A stretch of 64,000 nucleotides of DNA from Amycolatopsis albispora. GTDB taxonomy: Bacteria; Actinomycetota; Actinomycetes; Mycobacteriales; Pseudonocardiaceae. The stretch is taken from positions 7,998,001-8,062,000 of the forward strand of contig NZ_CP015163.1 of assembly GCF_003312875.1 (NCBI RefSeq). Reading direction: 5' to 3'. The notes under the pieces are model-generated. The model was not told where the DNA came from. It did no database searches and saw nothing but the letters and a program-made list of their open reading frames with translations. Shown here in pieces: positions 1-8,069 of the stretch (position 1 is the first letter of the stretch; each line of letters begins with the position of its first letter). The position numbers and the translations under genes are program-made.

Positions 1-208
1 GTGCGGCGGCATCCCGGCGCAGGCGGTGGTACGGCAGGACCGACGCCAGCCCCGGCCCGCCCGGCAGCACCAGCAGCGGGCAGTCACCCGGCGGCCCGGC
101 GCGGACGTAGTGCAGGTCGAAGTCGCGCCCGTCACCGACCGGACGGCGCAACCGCCGCACGCCCGGCATGGCGGCCACCCTCGCGCGCAGGGCTTCGCCC
201 TTGATCAT
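1..208 (-). CDS. alpha/beta hydrolase, N-terminal part (runs off window)
   Basis: Only about 69 N-terminal residues are visible; the gene continues beyond position 1. The translation starts MIKGEALRARVAAMPG and reaches LLVLPGGPGLASVLPYHRL, the first beta strand and oxyanion-hole HGGPG-like turn of alpha/beta-hydrolase-fold enzymes (proline iminopeptidase and related families). The ATG at 208 is preceded by GGGAGG a few bases upstream. The catalytic Ser, Asp and His lie outside the window, so substrate and exact family cannot be told. It follows cysNC on the same strand after 40 bp and may be read through from it. Confidence 0.6.
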   Translation of the reverse strand, partial: MIKGEALRARVAAMPGVRRLRRPVGDGRDFDLHYVRAGPPGDCPLLVLPGGPGLASVLPYHRLRRDAAA

Positions 209-248
209 CGTCGACCTCCCGCGGTCGAACATACAAGGGCGCGGCCGG

Positions 249-2084
249 TCAGTGTGGTTGTCGCAGGTGGGAAAGGACCATCGCGGCCATCGTCACCGGG
301 TCGCCGTCCTCCGGGTGGAGCACCAGCTCCGGTGCGTCCGGGGCTTCGTACGGGTCGTCGACGCCGGTGAAACCGGTGATCAGCCCGGCGCGCGCCTTGG
401 CGTACATGCCCTTCGGGTCGCGGCTCTCGCAGATCGGCAGCGGGGTGTCGACAAAAACCTCGACAAACGGCAGGCCCGCCAGTTCGTGCGCGGCCCGCAC
501 CTTCGCCCGGTCGGCGGTGTACGGGCTGATCAGCGACACCACCGCGACCACCCCGGCGTCGGCGAACAGCTTCGCCACCTCGCCGGCGCGCCGCACGTTC
601 TCCGCGCGGTCGGCGGCGCTGAACCCGAGCCCGGCGTTGATGCCGAGCCGCAGGTTGTCGCCGTCGAGCAGGTACGCGGGCTGTCCCGCGCCCACGAGCA
701 GGCGTTCGATCTCCATCGCCACCGTCGACTTGCCGGAGCCGGACAGCCCGGTCAGCCAGATCGTCGCGCCCCGCGTGCCGCGGTCCTCCCTGGTCACCGC
801 GGTCGCCTGCCAGACCACGTCGGCGGTGCCGCCGGGCGCGAGAATGGTGCCCGCGGCGACGGTGGCGCCGCTCTGCTCGTCGATCAGGATGAAACCGCCG
901 GTGGCGCGGTTGCGGCGGTACTCGTCGAAGAACAGCGGTTCCTGCGTGCGCAGGCTGATGCGGCCGATTTCGTTGAGCGCCAGCGCTTCCGCCTGCTCGT
1001 CGCGATGCAGGGTGGTGATGTCCAGCCGGTAGTCGACCGCGCGGACCAGCGCCCTGGTGCTGCGCGTGGTGTGGCGGATGACGTATTTCGTGCCCGGAGT
1101 CAGTTCGGTGCGATCGGTCAGCCAGCAGACCATCGCGTCGATTTCCTGGCTCACGTGCGGCTGGTTGCGCGGACGGCAGATCAGGTCGCCGCGGCCGACG
1201 TCGAGTTCGCCGTCGAGCTGCACGGTGACCGCCTGCGGCGGGAACGCCTCGGCCAGCGGTTCACCGCCGGGGCCGGAGATCGCCGAGATGGTGGTTCTGG
1301 TGCGCGACGGCAACACGAGCACTTCGTCGCCGGGCTTGAACACACCGCCCGCGATGGTGCCCGCGTAACCGCGGAAGTAGCCGGTTTCCTCCTGCCGCCG
1401 GATCACGTACTGCACGGGGAACCGCGCGTCGATCAGGTTCCGGTCCGAGGCGACGTGCACCTCCTCGAGGTGGTGCAGCAGCGAAGTGCCTTCGTACCAA
1501 GGCATCGGGGCACCGCGGTGCACCACGTTGTCGCCGGTGAGCGCGGACATCGGGACGAAGGTCAGGTCGTGCACGTCCAGCTTGGCGGCGAACCGGCCGA
1601 ACTCGGCACGCAGTTCGTCGAACCGCTCCCGCGACCAGTCCACCAGGTCCATTTTGTTCACGCACAGCACCAGGTGCGGAATTTCCAGCAGGGAAGCCAG
1701 GAACGCGTGCCGCCGCGACTGCTCGAGAATGCCCTTGCGCGCGTCGACGAGGATGAGCGCGAGGTCGGCGGTGGAGGCGCCGGTGACCATGTTGCGCGTG
1801 TACTGGGTGTGGCCGGGGGTGTCGGCGATGATGAACTTGCGCCTGGGCGTGGCGAAGTAGCGGTGCGCGACGTCGATGGTGATGCCCTGTTCGCGTTCGG
1901 CGCGCAGGCCGTCGGTGAGCAGGGCGAGGTTCGGTTGCTCTTCGCCGCGTTCGCGGCTGGTGCGTTCCACGGCGGCGAGCTGGTCGGTGAACAGGGCCTT
2001 GGAGTCGAACAGCAGCCTGCCGATGAGCGTCGACTTGCCGTCGTCCACGCTGCCCGCGGTGGCGATCCGCAGCAGTTCGCTCAT
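249..2084 (-). CDS. cysNC: bifunctional sulfate adenylyltransferase subunit 1 / adenylylsulfate kinase
   Basis: 611 residues, a CysN-CysC fusion. The N-terminal two thirds is an EF-Tu-like GTPase: P-loop GSVDDGKST (11-19), DTPGHTQY switch region and NKMD guanine specificity motif. It powers formation of APS from ATP and sulfate with CysD. The C-terminal third is APS kinase, with P-loop GLSGSGKST and the DGDNLR motif, making PAPS. The start ATG shares one base with the cysD stop (TGATG), so the two subunits are translationally coupled. The fused arrangement is common in actinobacteria. No PAPS or sulfite reductase gene is visible nearby, so the rest of the assimilation pathway, or a sulfotransferase needing PAPS, lies elsewhere. 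Confidence 0.95.
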   Translation of the reverse strand: MSELLRIATAGSVDDGKSTLIGRLLFDSKALFTDQLAAVERTSRERGEEQPNLALLTDGLRAEREQGITIDVAHRYFATPRRKFIIADTPGHTQYTRNMVTGASTADLALILVDARKGILEQSRRHAFLASLLEIPHLVLCVNKMDLVDWSRERFDELRAEFGRFAAKLDVHDLTFVPMSALTGDNVVHRGAPMPWYEGTSLLHHLEEVHVASDRNLIDARFPVQYVIRRQEETGYFRGYAGTIAGGVFKPGDEVLVLPSRTRTTISAISGPGGEPLAEAFPPQAVTVQLDGELDVGRGDLICRPRNQPHVSQEIDAMVCWLTDRTELTPGTKYVIRHTTRSTRALVRAVDYRLDITTLHRDEQAEALALNEIGRISLRTQEPLFFDEYRRNRATGGFILIDEQSGATVAAGTILAPGGTADVVWQATAVTREDRGTRGATIWLTGLSGSGKSTVAMEIERLLVGAGQPAYLLDGDNLRLGINAGLGFSAADRAENVRRAGEVAKLFADAGVVAVVSLISPYTADRAKVRAAHELAGLPFVEVFVDTPLPICESRDPKGMYAKARAGLITGFTGVDDPYEAPDAPELVLHPEDGDPVTMAAMVLSHLRQPH

Positions 2085-2986
2085 CAGAAGTACCCCTCGC
2101 GTTTGCGGTCTTCCATGCCCGCCTCGGAAATCCGGTCGTCGGCGCGGGTGGCGCCGCGCTCGGTGACGCGGCTGGCGGCCACCTCGGCGACCACGGCTTC
2201 GGGGGTGGCGGCGGTCGAGGTCACGCAGCCGGTGCAGGTCGCGTCGCCGACCGTGCGGAAGCGGACCAGCGCCTCGTGCGGTTGTTCGCCTTCGCGCGGG
2301 CGCAGGTGCGGGCCGACGGCGAGCAGCATGCCGTCGCGCTGGACCACCTCCCGGCGATGCGCGTAGTACAGCGGCGGGAGTTCGATCCGCTCGTCCGCGA
2401 TGTATTGCCAGATGTCGAGTTCGGTCCAGTTGGACAGCGGGAACACGCGGATGTGCTCGCCGCGCCGGTGCCTGCCGTTGTACAGGTTCCACAGCTCGGG
2501 GCGCTGGTTGCGGGGATCCCACTGGCCGAATTCGTCGCGGAAGCTGAACACGCGTTCCTTGGCGCGGGCCTTTTCCTCGTCGCGGCGGGCGCCGCCGAAC
2601 ACCGCGTCGTAGCCGTTTTCGTTGATCGCGCGGAGGAGGGTCGTGGTCTGCAGCCGGTTGCGACTGGGCTCGTCGGCGACGCGTCCCGCGTCGATGTCGT
2701 CCTGAACACGGGCGACGGTCAGCCGGACGCCGAGTTCCGCGGTGGTGCGGTCGCGGAAGTCGAGGACCTCGGGAAAGTTGTGGCCGGTGTCCACATGCAA
2801 CACCCCGAACGGCACGGGGGCGGGCCAGAACGCCCTGGTCGCCAGGTGCAGCAGCACCACGGAGTCCTTGCCGCCGGAGAAGAGCAGCACGGGCCGCTCG
2901 AAAGTGGCCGCCACCTCACGCAGGATGTGCACTGATTCGGCTTCGAGGGTGCGCAGGTGGGTCAGCTGGTAGGTGCCCGCCGCCAT
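2084..2986 (-). CDS. cysD: sulfate adenylyltransferase subunit 2
   Basis: 300 residues. An N-type ATP pyrophosphatase of the PAPS-reductase-like fold with the PP-loop SGGKDS near residue 45. It catalyses adenylyl transfer to sulfate in complex with CysN. The conserved VDTGHNFPE and [16 protein letters not shown] stretches are intact. I chose the ATG at 2986 because GAGGAG lies about 9 bases upstream; a longer reading into the promoter palindrome is open but has no family support. First gene of the cysD-cysNC operon; its promoter region carries a perfect 14-bp palindrome at 3010-3023. Confidence 0.95.
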   Translation of the reverse strand: MAAGTYQLTHLRTLEAESVHILREVAATFERPVLLFSGGKDSVVLLHLATRAFWPAPVPFGVLHVDTGHNFPEVLDFRDRTTAELGVRLTVARVQDDIDAGRVADEPSRNRLQTTTLLRAINENGYDAVFGGARRDEEKARAKERVFSFRDEFGQWDPRNQRPELWNLYNGRHRRGEHIRVFPLSNWTELDIWQYIADERIELPPLYYAHRREVVQRDGMLLAVGPHLRPREGEQPHEALVRFRTVGDATCTGCVTSTAATPEAVVAEVAASRVTERGATRADDRISEAGMEDRKREGYF

Positions 2987-3009
2987 CGACCACGCTCCTC
3001 CACCGTTGG

Positions 3010-3023
3010 TAGAACGTGTTCTA
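3010..3023 (-). promoter_or_regulatory. palindromic operator in the cysD promoter (KstR-like consensus)
   Basis: TAGAAC-GT-GTTCTA is a perfect inverted repeat 24 bp upstream of the cysD ATG. It fits TnnAACnnGTTnnA, the consensus described for the mycobacterial TetR repressor KstR, but other TetR proteins bind similar sites. On the minus strand a TTGACC box (3047-3052) and a CAAATT box (3023-3028) with an 18-bp spacer could be the -35 and -10. The palindrome would then overlap the -10 and start point, where a repressor is expected. The binding protein is unknown. Confidence 0.5.
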
Positions 3024-3218
3024 ATTTGCCACCGGGGTGGGTGGTTGGTCAATGGGCGCGGCAGAACCACCCCCCGACTGCTGGGCTAGGTGGGCAACGG
3101 ACGCGGACGGCTCGCGGTTAGGTGGCACCGGGCGCGGACGGCTCGACGAGGCGGTTTGGGACGTCGGGCACGGATTACTCGGACGCGCCTGCGAAGGGGC
3201 TCGTGCTGCTGGCGCGTG

Positions 3219-3270
3219 TCACGAATGTGGCTTTCGAGACGTGTGGCGTCCCGAATGTGGCTTTCGTGAC
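3219..3270. repeat. GAATGTGGCTTTCG repeat pair with one arm reversed
   Basis: Two copies of GAATGTGGCTTTCG lie in the same orientation (3223-3236 and 3253-3266), flanked by TCAC and GTGA and separated by a core with GACG..CGTC symmetry. At the related locus 53543-53601 the second copy is inverted, giving a long hairpin. Here only the outer and inner few bases keep the dyad and the right arm reads the other way. Confidence 0.75.
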
Positions 3271-3404
3271 AGGGTGCGGCGTCGCGGTCGCGGGGCTGGG
3301 AAATCGGGATGTCGTCCAGCGGATGGCTCGGCGAGGCGCACGGCCCGGCCGTGATTGAGGTGGCCACGGCCGGATCGCGATCGCGGTGCCGAGGAGTGGC
3401 TGGC

Positions 3405-3580
3405 TCGTGCTGGTTCGGCGCCGTTCGAGGTGGGCGGGTGTGGTTCCGCCTCGCTCGGGGTGCCCGGGGGTGCGTCGCTCGGGGTGGGCGGGCGTGGCTC
3501 GGCGTCGTTCGAGGTGCTCGGGCGTGGCTCGGCGTCGTTCGAGGTGCTCGGGTGCGGTTCGGTGTCGCTCGGCGGGTGCG
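3405..3580. repeat. degenerate 30-bp tandem repeat
   Basis: The 30-bp unit beginning GGCGTGGCTCGGCGTC occurs as two exact copies at 3491-3520 and 3521-3550. Several diverged copies lie on both sides, with recurring TCGTTCGAGGTG and GCTCGGGG blocks. The period is a multiple of three, so all frames read as 10-residue repeats. It is not convincing as coding sequence. Confidence 0.7.
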
Positions 3581-3733
3581 GGTGCGGGCCCGTGTTAGCC
3601 CGGTGCCGCTTGACTCCGGCGCCGCTCGGTGCCTGGCATCGCTCGCGGGCTGGTTCGCCAAGTCCAGAGCCGGGAGCGCGTCGTGGGTGTCCGGGACCTG
3701 CTGGATTCAGTTGTGGGTGGCCGTTTCCGTGGC

Positions 3734-4360
3734 CTAACGCACTCCTCTCGGGCGGAATTGGATGCTGATGCGCGGTCCGACCGCCTTGCCGGTTTTCGGA
3801 ATGGCGTGTTCCCACGTGCGCTGGCAAGAACCGCCCATCACGATCAGGTCGCCGTGGCCGAGGGGGCGCTTCACGGACTCGCCGCCACCGCGGGGGCGTA
3901 GGGCCAGCGTTCGCGGGGCGCCGACGGACACGATCGCCACCATGGTGTCCTCCGTGCTGCCCCGGCCGATGGTGTCGCCGTGCCAGGCGACGCTGTCCCG
4001 GCCATCGCGGTAGTAGCACAGCCCCGCCGTGCGGAAGGGTTCGCCGAGTTCATCCCGGTAGTACGCCGTCAGCCGCCGCCGGGCTTCGGTGAGCACGGGA
4101 TGCGGGAGCGGCTGCGATTCCTCGTAAAAACACAGCAGCCGCGGCACGTCGACGATCCGCTCGTACATCCAGCGCTGCTCCCCGTACCACGGCACCTCGT
4201 GCACCAGCCGGTCGAACAGTTCGCTCGCGCCGGTGAGCCACCCGGGCAGCACGTCGATCCACGCGCCGTCGCCGAGCGTGGTGCGCTCGATGCCGTCGAG
4301 CGGGCGCAGCCCGATCTCGGCCGCGGTGTCGAAGAGAGACCCCTGGAGCTCAGTGGACAT
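3734..4360 (-). CDS. alkB: AlkB-type alpha-ketoglutarate/Fe(II) dioxygenase
   Basis: 208 residues. Repairs alkylated bases by oxidative demethylation. The iron triad is visible as H127-x-D129 in WHGDTIG and H185 in TWEHAIPK; R197 and R203 in PRISIQFR are the 2-oxoglutarate and substrate arginines typical of the family. NLRxY-like substrate-lid residues are less conserved, as in other actinobacterial homologues. The ATG at 4360 has GGAGGC just upstream. The 34 bp between it and the preceding response regulator gene contain a LexA-like box, so induction by DNA damage is likely. Confidence 0.92.
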   Translation of the reverse strand: MSTELQGSLFDTAAEIGLRPLDGIERTTLGDGAWIDVLPGWLTGASELFDRLVHEVPWYGEQRWMYERIVDVPRLLCFYEESQPLPHPVLTEARRRLTAYYRDELGEPFRTAGLCYYRDGRDSVAWHGDTIGRGSTEDTMVAIVSVGAPRTLALRPRGGGESVKRPLGHGDLIVMGGSCQRTWEHAIPKTGKAVGPRISIQFRPRGVR

Positions 4361-4381
4361 GCCTCCGACCATACACGAAGA

Positions 4382-4397
4382 TCGAACACCTGTTCTA
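4382..4397 (-). promoter_or_regulatory. LexA (SOS) box upstream of alkB
   Basis: TCGAAC-ACCT-GTTCTA matches the actinobacterial SOS box TCGAAC-N4-GTTCGA at 11 of 12 defined positions. It lies 21 bp upstream of the alkB ATG. It also covers the TAG stop codon (4395-4397) of the upstream response regulator gene, so alkB would have its own damage-inducible promoter at the end of that gene. Confidence 0.75.
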
Positions 4398-5054
4398 CTC
4401 GCCGAGGCGATATCCCACATTCCGCTCGGTATGGATCAGCGGCGGGTTCCGCAGCTTCCGCCGCAGCTGGGCGATCACCACGTCGAGCACGTTCGACGCC
4501 GGATCGGCCATTTCGTCCCACGCAGCGCGGATCAGCTCACGTCGCGGCACCGGCTGCCCGTTGGCCGCCAGCAGCAGCCGCAGCACGGTGAACTCCTTGC
4601 CGGTCAGCATGAGCAGCACCCCACCGCGGCGCACCTCGTGCCGCCCGGTGTCCATCTCCAGATCACCGTGGCGCAGCACGGGCGGCGGCCCGCCGCCTGC
4701 CCGGCGGCACAGGCTGCCCACCCGCGCCACCAGTTCCGGGATGGCGAACGGCTTGACCACGTAGTCGTCCCCGCCGTCGCGCAGGCCCGCGATCCGCTCG
4801 GACACCGCGTCCATCGCGGTCAGGAACAGCACCGGCACCGCCCAGCCGTCCCGCCGCCGCGCCCGCACGTAGTCGAGCGAGTCCCCGCCGGGCAGCTTCC
4901 GGTCGAAGACCACGCAGTCGTAGGAGTTCACGTACAGGTTTTCGTCCGCGGTCGCCAGGTCCACCGCCGTGTCCACCGCGAAACCGGTGCCGCGCAGGGC
5001 GGCGGCCACCGCCGTCCGGAGATCTTCATCGTCCTCGACCACCAGCACACGCAC
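4395..5054 (-). CDS. OmpR-family response regulator (orphan, paralogue of the one at 7395)
   Basis: 219 residues. Receiver domain: acidic pair EDDED (7-11), phospho-acceptor Asp about residue 51 in VVFDRKLPGGD, and Lys in VVKPF. C-terminal winged-helix DNA-binding domain ends RNVGYRLGE. The start is a GTG at 5054, inside the 3' end of the LuxR-type gene (29-bp overlap), because MRVLVVEDDED is the normal receiver N terminus; no strong ribosome site is seen, which suggests coupling. It closely resembles the regulator at 7395 (shared VRRGGVLL.L.GKEF block). It has no kinase of its own, so it may share the kinase at 8066. Confidence 0.9.
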   Translation of the reverse strand: MRVLVVEDDEDLRTAVAAALRGTGFAVDTAVDLATADENLYVNSYDCVVFDRKLPGGDSLDYVRARRRDGWAVPVLFLTAMDAVSERIAGLRDGGDDYVVKPFAIPELVARVGSLCRRAGGGPPPVLRHGDLEMDTGRHEVRRGGVLLMLTGKEFTVLRLLLAANGQPVPRRELIRAAWDEMADPASNVLDVVIAQLRRKLRNPPLIHTERNVGYRLGE

Positions 5055-5649
5055 CCACCGAGAGTACGGGAGCCGGGTCCGGCGAACCGGCGGGCAGCCA
5101 GCCGCGGTCCGCCGCCCGCGCGCCCGCCTGGAAGCGGCTGCGGGCGCCGAGCCGCAGCATCAGGTCGGCCGCGGTCCGCCGCACGGTCCGCACCGAGACG
5201 CCCAGCCGCAGCGCCGCCGACTCGTCGGTGATCCCGCTGGACAGCAGCGCCAGCAGTTCGCGTTCGCGCTCGTTGGGCAGTTCCTCACCGCGTGGCGGGG
5301 ACACCGCCCAGATCCGCTCGAACAGCTCGACCGTGGTGCCGACCACGCCGGGCAGCTCGAACACGGCGAACCCGTTGCGGTCGGCGGGCAGCACGGCGAA
5401 CTGGCGGTCCACCACCAGCGCGTCCGACGGCACCTCCGGCGCGGTGCGGATCTCCGCGCCACCCGGCAGCGGGAACTCGCCGGGGCAGAGCACGCGGTAG
5501 GCGACGCCACGCCGCAGGTTGTACCTGTCGATCTCACGCGGCCTGGCCAGCGCCAGCGAACCCGTGCTCATCACCAGCACCTCGGTGGTGGCCGAAGCCA
5601 GCAGGCCGGTCAGTTCCCGGTTCCCCCGGGTCAGGACGGCGACCCCCAT
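5026..5649 (-). CDS. LuxR-type helix-turn-helix regulator
   Basis: 207 residues. The C-terminal half has a LuxR/GerE-like HTH (LPNERERELLALLSSGITDESAALRLGVSVRTVRR region, described here by position about 130-175). The N-terminal part, with VLVMSTGSLALARP, resembles the TrmB/PLD-like effector domain found in many actinobacterial LuxR proteins. The ATG at 5649 overlaps the stop of the upstream AfsR-type gene by one base (TGATG), so I reject the longer open reading extending to 6018. The ligand is unknown. The three minus-strand regulators at 4395-7334 probably form one operon. Confidence 0.75.
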   Translation of the reverse strand: MGVAVLTRGNRELTGLLASATTEVLVMSTGSLALARPREIDRYNLRRGVAYRVLCPGEFPLPGGAEIRTAPEVPSDALVVDRQFAVLPADRNGFAVFELPGVVGTTVELFERIWAVSPPRGEELPNERERELLALLSSGITDESAALRLGVSVRTVRRTAADLMLRLGARSRFQAGARAADRGWLPAGSPDPAPVLSVGACAGGRGR

Positions 5650-7334
5650 CACGCCACCCTGGCCGGGAGACCGGCGGCGGCCACTGACCGGACCGCCGGA
5701 TGACAGGCGTAGACCTCGCCCGCCCGCGGGTCGAGCAGGTGCCGGTCGGCCAGCGTCTCCAGCGCGCGCATCGCCTCGGCGCGGCTCAGCCCTGCCAGTT
5801 TCGCGGCCAGCTGGACGTCCACCTCCGCGTACCGACCGAGACCGGCGAACAGCCGCCGTTCGGGCTCGGCCAGCCGCCGGTAGCTCGGCTCGAGCAGTTC
5901 GGCCATGCCGGGCAGCGGTTCCGCGGCCAGCCGGGTGGCCAGCCTTCCGACGGTCCACAGTGGACGGGAACGCAGCCGGGCCGCGGCGGCGCGGAGCACG
6001 GCGGGCAGGCCCCCGCACAACCCGACGATATCCGCCACCGCCGCGGGTTCCGCGTCGGTGCGCCAGTCACCGACCCCGGTGCGGAACATCTCCGCCGCGG
6101 ACCAGGCGTCCAGCGGCGCGAGCGTCAGGCCGCGGGTGCCTTCGACCGCCAGCGCGCGGTTCCGGGTGGTCACCAGCACCAGGCAGCCGGCCGTGCCCGG
6201 CAGCAGCGGCGTGACCTGCGCCGCGTCCGCCGCGTTGTCGAGCACCAGCAGCACCCGGCGGCCGTCCAGCTCACCTCGCCACAGCGCGGCCCGCTCGTCC
6301 AGATCGGCCGGGATCGCCGAATCCGGCACACCCGCCGCGCGGAGCAGCCTGGCCAGCGCGTCCTCGGCGGACAGCGGGTCGTTCGCCCGCAGGTCGACGA
6401 ACAGCCGAGCGTCGGGGTAGTCCTCGGCGACCTCGTGCGCGAAATGCACCGCCAGCGCCGTCTTGCCGACACCGGGCATGCCGTCGACCACCAGCACCGG
6501 CACCGGACCGCCGTGTGCCCGCTGCGACCGCAGCGCGTCCAGTTCGGACTCCCGCCCGGTCAGCGTCGGCAGGTCACGCGGCAGGTCGCAGCAGCGGCGG
6601 CGGCCGCCGGGTTCCAGCGCCTCGGTGAACGCGGCGCTCAGCTCGGGCCCCGGCTCGATGCCCAGTTCCTGGGACAGCAGGGTCCGCGCGCGGCCGAAGG
6701 CAGCGATGGCCTCGTCGCGCCTGCCTGCCCGGTGCAGCGCGCGCACCAGCCGGGACCACGCGGCTTCGCGCAACGGGTCCTCATCGGTGAGTTCGTGCAG
6801 CAGCGCGATGGCGTCGGGGTAGCGGTGCCCGGCGAGCCAGGCGTCGGCGAGGCCGAGCCGCAGCTCGTGCCGGAGTTCCTCCAGCCGGGTCAGCACCGGC
6901 TCGGCGAACTCGGGGTCCAGCCCGTCGAACGGGCGGCCTCGCCAGCGGGCCAGCGCCTCGGTGTACCGGCGCGCGGCCTCGTCGGCGTCGCCGTCGGCCA
7001 GCGCCTGCCTTGCCGCCGGGACCGCCGCGGCGACCAGGTCGGTGTCGAGCTCACCGTGCTCGACGCGCAGCCGGTAGGCACCGGGCCTGCTCTCGATCCG
7101 GTCGCCGGGCAGCGCCCGCCGCAGCTGCCAGATGTAGGTCTTGAGGTTCGCCTCGGCCGAGGCGGGCGCGGCCTGTTCATGCCAGGTCGCACCGATCAGC
7201 TGAGCCACACTGGTCCAGCCGTTAGGGTTCAGCAGCAGGGTGGCCAGCACCGTGGTCGGTTTCCTGGCCCCCAGCTCGAGCACAGTCCCGTCCGGCGTTT
7301 GTGCCTCGAGCGGCCCCAGCACCCGGAACAGCAC
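5649..7334 (-). CDS. AfsR/SARP-type regulator with BTAD and NB-ARC domains
   Basis: 561 residues. OmpR-like winged helix at 1-90, bacterial transcriptional activation (BTAD) domain at about 95-240, and an NB-ARC/STAND ATPase with P-loop GMPGVGKT near 284 and Walker B RVLLVLDN. It ends after a short helical region, without the long TPR tail of full AfsR, so it is a short version. The GTG at 7334 is used because GAGGAGGTG lies just upstream and the fold begins VLFRVLGPLEA. It is divergent from the response regulator at 7395 with a 60-bp shared promoter region. Targets are unknown. Confidence 0.88.
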   Translation of the reverse strand: MLFRVLGPLEAQTPDGTVLELGARKPTTVLATLLLNPNGWTSVAQLIGATWHEQAAPASAEANLKTYIWQLRRALPGDRIESRPGAYRLRVEHGELDTDLVAAAVPAARQALADGDADEAARRYTEALARWRGRPFDGLDPEFAEPVLTRLEELRHELRLGLADAWLAGHRYPDAIALLHELTDEDPLREAAWSRLVRALHRAGRRDEAIAAFGRARTLLSQELGIEPGPELSAAFTEALEPGGRRRCCDLPRDLPTLTGRESELDALRSQRAHGGPVPVLVVDGMPGVGKTALAVHFAHEVAEDYPDARLFVDLRANDPLSAEDALARLLRAAGVPDSAIPADLDERAALWRGELDGRRVLLVLDNAADAAQVTPLLPGTAGCLVLVTTRNRALAVEGTRGLTLAPLDAWSAAEMFRTGVGDWRTDAEPAAVADIVGLCGGLPAVLRAAAARLRSRPLWTVGRLATRLAAEPLPGMAELLEPSYRRLAEPERRLFAGLGRYAEVDVQLAAKLAGLSRAEAMRALETLADRHLLDPRAGEVYACHPAVRSVAAAGLPARVA

Positions 7335-7394
7335 GCCGCACCTCCTCGTTCGTCGATCTGCGGCCCACCTTCCACCAGCACACATGAGGATTCG

Positions 7395-8069
7395 ATGACA
7401 GCTTCAGGCCAGGCGCGGGTGATGGTCGTCGAGGACGACGAGGATCTGCTGGTCGCGGTCTCCGCCGAGCTGCGCGCCGCCGGGCTCGACGTGGTCGCGG
7501 TCGCCGACCTGGCCGGTGCCGCGCGGGTGCCGCCGCCGCTGGCGTGCGCCGTGTTCGACCGGATGCTGCCCGACGGTGACGCGATCACCCATGTGCACCA
7601 GCGTCGGCAGGAGGGCTGGGCGGTGCCGGTGTTGTTCCTGACCGCGCGCGACACGCTCGCCGACCGCGTCGACGGCTTCGCGCACGGCGGTGACGACTAC
7701 CTGGTCAAGCCGTTCGCGCCGGGTGAGCTGACCGCGCGCGTGCTGGCGTTGTGCCGCCGCGCGGGCGCGGGCAGGCCGTCGATCCTGCGGCACGCGGACC
7801 TCGAAGTGGACTGCGCGCGCCGCGAGGTCCGCCGCGGCGGTGTGCTGCTCACGCTCAGCGGCAAGGAGTTCGCCGTGCTCGAGTACCTGGCCGCCCGCCC
7901 GGAGCAGGCGGTGCCGCGCGCCGACCTGCTGGAGCACTGCTGGGACGCCGAGGCCGATCCGATGGCCAACGTGGTCGACGTGGTGGTCCGGCGGCTGCGG
8001 CGCAAACTGCGCGAACCCGAGCTGATCCACACCGTGCGCGGTGTCGGCTACCGGCTGGCGGCCTCGTGA
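7395..8069 (+). CDS. OmpR-family response regulator
   Basis: 224 residues. Receiver with VVEDDED (10-16), phospho-acceptor Asp in CAVFDRMLPDGD and Lys in LVKPF; C-terminal winged helix ends VRGVGYRLAAS. The ATG at 7395 follows TGAGGA. Its last bases overlap the kinase start (GTGA), so the two are a cognate pair. The acceptor-site motif FDRxLPxGD is shared with the paralogue at 4395, which differs from the more usual LDxxLP. Confidence 0.93.
   Translation: MTASGQARVMVVEDDEDLLVAVSAELRAAGLDVVAVADLAGAARVPPPLACAVFDRMLPDGDAITHVHQRRQEGWAVPVLFLTARDTLADRVDGFAHGGDDYLVKPFAPGELTARVLALCRRAGAGRPSILRHADLEVDCARREVRRGGVLLTLSGKEFAVLEYLAARPEQAVPRADLLEHCWDAEADPMANVVDVVVRRLRRKLREPELIHTVRGVGYRLAAS

Larger units (their letters stand above)
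2987..3733. other. 747-bp spacer between alkB and cysD, no convincing gene
   Basis: All frames here are open only because of high GC. The translations are repetitive (Ser/Gly/Val-rich on plus, Asp/Pro/Ser/Thr-rich on minus) and none resembles a known family. The spacer holds the cysD promoter, one GAATGTGG repeat unit pair (3219-3270) and a degenerate 30-bp tandem repeat (about 3405-3580). Confidence 0.6.

Noticed and set aside
168..2366. 732-residue plus-strand frame over cysNC
   Set aside because: Shadow of the high-GC minus-strand gene, with no recognisable domain.
3219..4019. Long minus-strand frame with Pro/Ser/Asp repeats overlapping alkB
   Set aside because: It is created by the 30-bp tandem repeat, antisense frame-shifted to a clear alkB gene, and has no ribosome site or known similarity.
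5650..6018. N-terminal extension of the LuxR-type gene
   Set aside because: It lies wholly inside the AfsR-type gene, is Arg/Pro-rich and unlike the family; the TGATG junction at 5649 gives a natural start.
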